DNA of 36,606 nt from an uncultured Myxococcales bacterium (lineage in GTDB: Bacteria; Myxococcota_A; Polyangia; Polyangiales; Polyangiaceae). The notes below the pieces were generated by a model. It did not search any database and was not told the DNA's origin. It saw only the letters and a program-made list of their open reading frames with translations. This document shows positions 33,274-36,606 of this stretch, in pieces (position 1 is the first letter of the stretch; every line of letters begins with the position of its first letter). The DNA lies in contig CALMUT010000364.1 in the NCBI GenBank assembly GCA_937872925.1, positions 1 to 36,606 on the forward strand, in the 5' to 3' direction. Made by a program: the position numbers and the translations under genes.

Positions 33274-35148
33274 TCACGGTGCTGGCGCCGCAGCGCCCGC
33301 GTCTTCGTCCAGACCGGCTTCTGGCACGGGGCACTTTTCGCCCGTGTGTTCGGGTTCGCCCTCGGGGATCCGACAAGGATGTACGGCGACCCGCCGAACG
33401 CGTGGCTTGTAGATCACCTTGCGCTTCTCTTCCTTCTTCTCGCCATTGGGATACGTCACCACGCGCCCCACAATGACGCTCCAGCCAATCTGACCAGATT
33501 CTTTGACCTTTTCCCGGTCCGGGTCGAGCTCCGGATCCGCCAAGAACTCCACGGGCGGTTTTTCGATGTCGAACTGTGCGCCCCGAGTCGCACGCACCTT
33601 GCGCCCGCCGTTGTCCCCAAAGATCTTCACCGTGATGCTGGTGTCCGTGTACTCGCATCGGAACAGCATGCCCGCGTCAGTGTCATTGCGAAAAATGATG
33701 TCGGGCTTCGGAAACGACAGCGTTGCTTCGATCCCCATAGGGTAGCGGGCGAAGTAGTAGCTATGCGGCTGCCGCTCGATGATGTCGTAAGCGCCATAAA
33801 AGAGTGCGTTAAAAATGGTCGTTGCAAACTGACTCGCGCCGCCACCGAGAGCATCTACCATCTCGCCTTCTTCGATGGTGGGCGCAGCCACGAACCCGTT
33901 CTTGGTCGTGCGTGGACCGACGTGCGCGTTGACGCTGAAGTATTCCCCAGGTCTGACGATCACGTCATTCATCAGATCAGCGATGCGATGAATATTGTCG
34001 ACACGCGGCTGGCAGCACGGATGGAACGTCGTGAACTTGCTCACCAAGCGAGTGATCTTCAGAGACAAGAGGTCATCCGTCGTGATCTCTGGCTCAGCGC
34101 CGCGTAGCAGGGGCAAAACTCCTACTCTTGCCTTTGCGAAAGCCGCCATGGAGAGCGCCTCCGCGACTCCGGACGCGGACAAAAGCGTCCCGGGAGCGCT
34201 TGGCACCAAACGCGGCTTGTTCTTCTCGTCGACTTCGAGTCGCGCATTTTGGGGCGGAGCCTCTAGGCCTTTCCTGCGGGTGACGAGCAGCTTGTCGACG
34301 CTTGCCACGGAGAACTCGGCTTCCACGACGTCGTCGGTGGTCACGCGCGCCGCGAGGGCCGCACCGAGCTCGCGTTCGGAAAAGTTGATGACAACTTGAC
34401 CGTCCTGCGTGACGAGCTGGATGGGTCCACGGACCATGCGCTCCGCCCGGGTCTTGGCGGCGCTCAGAGCTTTCGGATCCGTTTGCGGGGTCACCTCGGT
34501 GAGGGGCACCTCCACCACGGTGCCTTCACCATCGAGCAACACCGCAAGCACCCGCCCTCGCAGGGGCCCTGGATCGACGCGGCGCCCCGTCCGCGGCGCC
34601 AGGATCCGAACCGTGCCGTCCGCATATTCGAGCCCACCGGCGAAGGGCTTATCCGTAATGGCAAGGGGCTCGAGTTCAGAAACCACCGCACCAAGCAGCC
34701 CATCGTCGATGCTCGCAGTAAGCGGCAGGGACTCCGCGCTCACCCAGCGAGAGAGCCACCAGCCAAACTGCCGCAGCAACGAACCGCTGCGCCCGGCCTG
34801 CAGGGCCTGCTGTGCACTTGCCTCCACATCCACCCGGAATCCCAACTCCCCAGGATTCAAGTGGAAGACCCGTTTGTCGAAGCGCATGGCCAACTTGGCC
34901 GCCGCAAGGCGCGCTCCCACCTCAGCGAGCTGAGCCCGCAGCGCCTCCTGTCCCATGCCGCTTGCCGCGATCCCCCCCACGGTCACGCCCCGTAGCACCT
35001 GCCCCCGAGCGCGGACTCGATCGACGGAAAAGGAGAGCAGCACCACGGCGATGGGGACCAAAACAAGCAGCGTTCGTCGACGCCAAGCTGTCCTAGGAGG
35101 CTCCGCGGGGGAACGCTCCGTCGTTGAATGTGAATCGCTGTCGGCCAT
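33274..35148 (-). CDS. VanW-family membrane-anchored protein with peptidoglycan-binding-4-like repeats
   Basis: The product has 624 residues from ATG 35148. One membrane helix (about 26-43) near the N-terminus anchors a large extracytoplasmic part. Residues about 80-200 and 235-340 resemble the PG_binding_4 repeats found before VanW domains. The VanW domain (about 365-500) shows FTTFHPCCQPRVDNIHRIADLMN, PGEYFSVNAHVGPRTTKNGF and GGGASQFATTIFNALF. The usual GGGICQ-type cysteine here is Ala-Ser, so a conserved residue is changed. The family name comes from the vancomycin gene cluster, but there are no van ligase genes here and the function is unknown, probably in the cell wall. The C-terminus is charged and ends in a Pro/Ala tail. 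Confidence 0.88.
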   Translation of the reverse strand: MADSDSHSTTERSPAEPPRTAWRRRTLLVLVPIAVVLLSFSVDRVRARGQVLRGVTVGGIAASGMGQEALRAQLAEVGARLAAAKLAMRFDKRVFHLNPGELGFRVDVEASAQQALQAGRSGSLLRQFGWWLSRWVSAESLPLTASIDDGLLGAVVSELEPLAITDKPFAGGLEYADGTVRILAPRTGRRVDPGPLRGRVLAVLLDGEGTVVEVPLTEVTPQTDPKALSAAKTRAERMVRGPIQLVTQDGQVVINFSERELGAALAARVTTDDVVEAEFSVASVDKLLVTRRKGLEAPPQNARLEVDEKNKPRLVPSAPGTLLSASGVAEALSMAAFAKARVGVLPLLRGAEPEITTDDLLSLKITRLVSKFTTFHPCCQPRVDNIHRIADLMNDVIVRPGEYFSVNAHVGPRTTKNGFVAAPTIEEGEMVDALGGGASQFATTIFNALFYGAYDIIERQPHSYYFARYPMGIEATLSFPKPDIIFRNDTDAGMLFRCEYTDTSITVKIFGDNGGRKVRATRGAQFDIEKPPVEFLADPELDPDREKVKESGQIGWSVIVGRVVTYPNGEKKEEKRKVIYKPRVRRVAVHPCRIPEGEPEHTGEKCPVPEAGLDEDAGAAAPAP

Positions 35149-35277
35149 GTCGCGGGACGCGGGCACTCGGCTCGCGCGCTCAAGTGCAGCCGTACTCCAG
35201 ATCTGGCGCACCTTCCATGGTCCTGAGGGGTACGAAATGCGCCTCGCCAGCGGCGTTGGTATGCTAACAATTTCACA

Positions 35278-35859
35278 GTGTGGGTACGACGCACAGCCAT
35301 CCGACCCGTACCGCCTTACGCGCGGGTTCCGGTACACGCCCTCGACTCCGTACGTGAAAGCCTCGCCGACGACGACGATACGGCGCGGGAGCAGCTCGAC
35401 GAAGCCTTTGAACGCTTCGAGAAGAACCAGCCAACGCTGGCGACCAGCATCGCCGAAACCCTCGGCAAGCCACTGGACGAAACTGCCCTCGCCCTGGGCT
35501 ATTTCCTGGCACTGGCGGTCTGGCTCGCCTTCGAGCAGGTGCATGGCGACCATTTGGACGAAATCCAGGAGCAGGAGCTGATCGCCACCGACGAGCTACT
35601 CACGCTGGACGAAGAGCTGCGACGGAGTGATCCCGCCGAACCCCTGGATAGCGACGACGTCATCGCGATGGAGCAGCCGCATCTGTTGGAGTTTGTACAC
35701 GAACACGTGAACGCCACCCTCGAGGCACACGCCGACGAAGTGGACGTGGACGACGTGCACACGGTGTATCGCGTCGTCCTGATTGAAATTCTGGCGCTTT
35801 CTTACGCAGTGCGTCGGCCCAGTGGATACCCCGTCGCCAAGACCGAACTGCTAGCGTAA
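35278..35859 (+). CDS. acidic helical protein, unknown function
   Basis: The product has 193 residues from GTG 35278, the only upstream start candidate in frame; no Shine-Dalgarno sequence is visible before it. After a basic N-terminal 20 residues the protein is strongly acidic and helical (for example DDDDTAREQLDEAFERFEK and HADEVDVDDVHTVYRVV). A hydrophobic stretch ALALGYFLALAVWLAF (about 71-86) could be a buried helix or a membrane segment. I do not recognise it. It is divergent from the VanW-family gene (129 bp) and is followed after 83 bp by a lipoprotein gene. Confidence 0.65.
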   Translation: MWVRRTAIRPVPPYARVPVHALDSVRESLADDDDTAREQLDEAFERFEKNQPTLATSIAETLGKPLDETALALGYFLALAVWLAFEQVHGDHLDEIQEQELIATDELLTLDEELRRSDPAEPLDSDDVIAMEQPHLLEFVHEHVNATLEAHADEVDVDDVHTVYRVVLIEILALSYAVRRPSGYPVAKTELLA

Positions 35860-35877
35860 AACCCGCGCAGATCCCCG

Positions 35878-35894
35878 ACGGACACTCTGTCCGT
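35878..35894 (+). terminator. perfect hairpin after the acidic protein gene
   Basis: ACGGACA / TGTCCGT forms a 7-bp perfect stem with a 3-nt CTC loop, 18 nt after the stop codon of the acidic-protein gene. It is followed by GAAAAAC and not by a T-run. It may be a factor-dependent terminator or part of the leader of the next gene. Confidence 0.4.
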
Positions 35895-35909
35895 GAAAAA
35901 CGGCCGCTT

Positions 35910-35924
35910 CGGAGCTAAGCTCCG
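35910..35924 (+). promoter_or_regulatory. second perfect hairpin in the leader of the terminal lipoprotein gene
   Basis: CGGAGC / GCTCCG, a 6-bp stem with a TAA loop, sits 9 nt before the GGAGG ribosome binding site (35934-35938) of the gene starting at 35943. It could influence ribosome access. The evidence is the palindrome only. Confidence 0.3.
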
Positions 35925-35942
35925 CGCCTCTCTGGAGGAACC

Positions 35943-36606
35943 ATGTCCGAATCGAATCGCGTTGTGCGGAGGCTTTCCGCGAGTGCCATCGTACTTTTGA
36001 CTGCCGTACAAGCTTGTGGCGGCTCCACGGACATCGATTTCACCGGTCCCACCGGACCCGACGCGGGGACAACCGGCGGAACCGCGGGCACTGGAGCAAG
36101 CTCCACGGGTGGCATAGCCGGCACGGGTAACATCGGCGGCGGAGCTACCGGCGGAAGCGCAGGCATCGGCGGGATTGGTCCCGGTGGGGCTGGCGGGGTC
36201 GGGGGTGGCAGCTGCGGCCCGTGCGCGACTCCCCCTCCCTCGCCCGTCGGAACGGTCACGTCGTGTTGCGTCGGCACCAAGTGCGGCATCAGCATCGATC
36301 TGCTGGGTCCCCAGTGCATCGAACAAGGGCAGCCCGGCACGCCAGACCCGACATGCCCCACGGAAAACATCCAGGGCTTCCCACTGCAGGGCTGCTGCAA
36401 GCCCAACAACATGTGCGGCGTGCAGGATCCGCTATTTGGCTTGGGCTGCGTGGATCCCTCTGAGTTTGGCGGTCCAGCGGGACCGCCCTGCGGCGGCGGC
36501 GGCACCGGTGGCGGCGGCACCGGCGGCGTGGGCACTGGCGGCGTGGGCACCGGCGGCGTGGGCACCGGCGGCGTGGGCACCGGCGGCGTGGGCACCGGCG
36601 GCGTGG
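35943..36606 (+). CDS. Cys- and Gly-rich lipoprotein, incomplete at window end
   Basis: At least 221 residues; the gene continues past the window. ATG 35943 has GGAGG 4 nt upstream. The signal peptide ends TAVQAC (lipobox Cys25). A Gly/Thr/Ala/Ile spacer (to about residue 90) leads to a cysteine-rich region with two similar blocks: CGPCATPPPSPVGTVTSCC, then CGISIDLLGPQC, and CPTENIQGFPLQGCC, then CGVQDPLFGLGC. This looks like a tandem repeat of a small disulfide unit. From about residue 178 the protein becomes pure Gly/Thr/Val repeat (GTGGV) coded by a 15-bp tandem repeat and is still in the repeat at the last base. The function is unknown; it is predicted to be a surface lipoprotein. Confidence 0.8.
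   Translation, partial: MSESNRVVRRLSASAIVLLTAVQACGGSTDIDFTGPTGPDAGTTGGTAGTGASSTGGIAGTGNIGGGATGGSAGIGGIGPGGAGGVGGGSCGPCATPPPSPVGTVTSCCVGTKCGISIDLLGPQCIEQGQPGTPDPTCPTENIQGFPLQGCCKPNNMCGVQDPLFGLGCVDPSEFGGPAGPPCGGGGTGGGGTGGVGTGGVGTGGVGTGGVGTGGVGTGGV
36516..36605. repeat. 15-bp tandem repeat, six units reaching the window edge
   Basis: The unit GGCACCGGCGGCGTG (coding GTGGV) begins at 36516, 36531 (one T/C change), 36546, 36561, 36576 and 36591. The last copies are identical, so the array is young or kept uniform. It keeps the reading frame. The true length is unknown because the window ends inside it. Confidence 0.9.

Noticed and set aside
33274..35148. A vancomycin-resistance role for the VanW-family gene
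   Set aside because: No D-Ala-D-Lac ligase, dehydrogenase or VanX genes are nearby, and VanW domains are widespread without resistance function.

Overview
The window is GC-rich and almost fully coding. No gene-free stretch exceeds about 240 bases, and I see no rRNA, tRNA, CRISPR array or insertion sequence. I infer a myxobacterium-like Myxococcota genome, probably Polyangiales/Sorangiineae. The reasons are the high GC at third codon positions, frequent GTG/TTG starts, many lipoproteins whose lipobox cysteine is followed by Gly/Ser/Ala/Thr-rich spacers, a eukaryote-like pseudokinase, and VWFD and thrombospondin-C-like modules on predicted surface proteins. This assignment rests on gene style, not on a marker gene.

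Region 1 (1-4.9 kb). A broken alpha/beta-hydrolase fragment sits beside a G-tract-rich block. On the minus strand follow mutS2 and then a lipoprotein peroxiredoxin fused to a YciI-like domain. On the plus strand is a succinylglutamate desuccinylase/aspartoacylase-family enzyme with a well-supported TTG start.

Region 2 (5-13.4 kb). This holds a vWA lipoprotein and a minus-strand group: a GNAT acetyltransferase coupled by TAGTG to a GH1 beta-glucosidase lipoprotein, then a Rieske protein with a long helical extension. Divergent from the group are a membrane pseudokinase with a cysteine-rich outer domain and a small three-helix membrane protein. A minus-strand alpha/beta hydrolase closes the region.

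Region 3 (13.5-24.1 kb). Two overlapping VWFD lipoprotein genes, one also carrying a thrombospondin-C-like domain, lie downstream of an unrecognised propeller-like protein. Then come a PaaK/CapK-family adenylate-forming enzyme, two lipoproteins with low-complexity spacers, and a small exported protein.

Region 4 (24.2-33.2 kb). This is a seven-gene MoxR-Bat (aerotolerance-type) operon: moxR, DUF58 protein, DUF4381-like membrane protein, batA, a batB-batC fusion, batD and batE. Five of its six junctions overlap (four by 4 bp, one by 11 bp), so the proteins very likely act together at the inner membrane. A MoxR ATPase working on vWA proteins is the known theme of this family; its substrate here is unknown.

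Region 5 (33.2 kb to the end). A VanW-family membrane-anchored protein converges on the Bat operon. It is followed by an acidic protein of unknown function and a cysteine- and glycine-rich lipoprotein that runs off the window inside a 15-bp tandem repeat.

I found no clear defence system, biosynthetic cluster or mobile element. The most unusual items are the batB-batC fusion with an internal lipobox, the pseudokinase receptor, the VWFD/TSP-C lipoprotein pair, the peroxiredoxin-YciI fusion and the Rieske-helical fusion.
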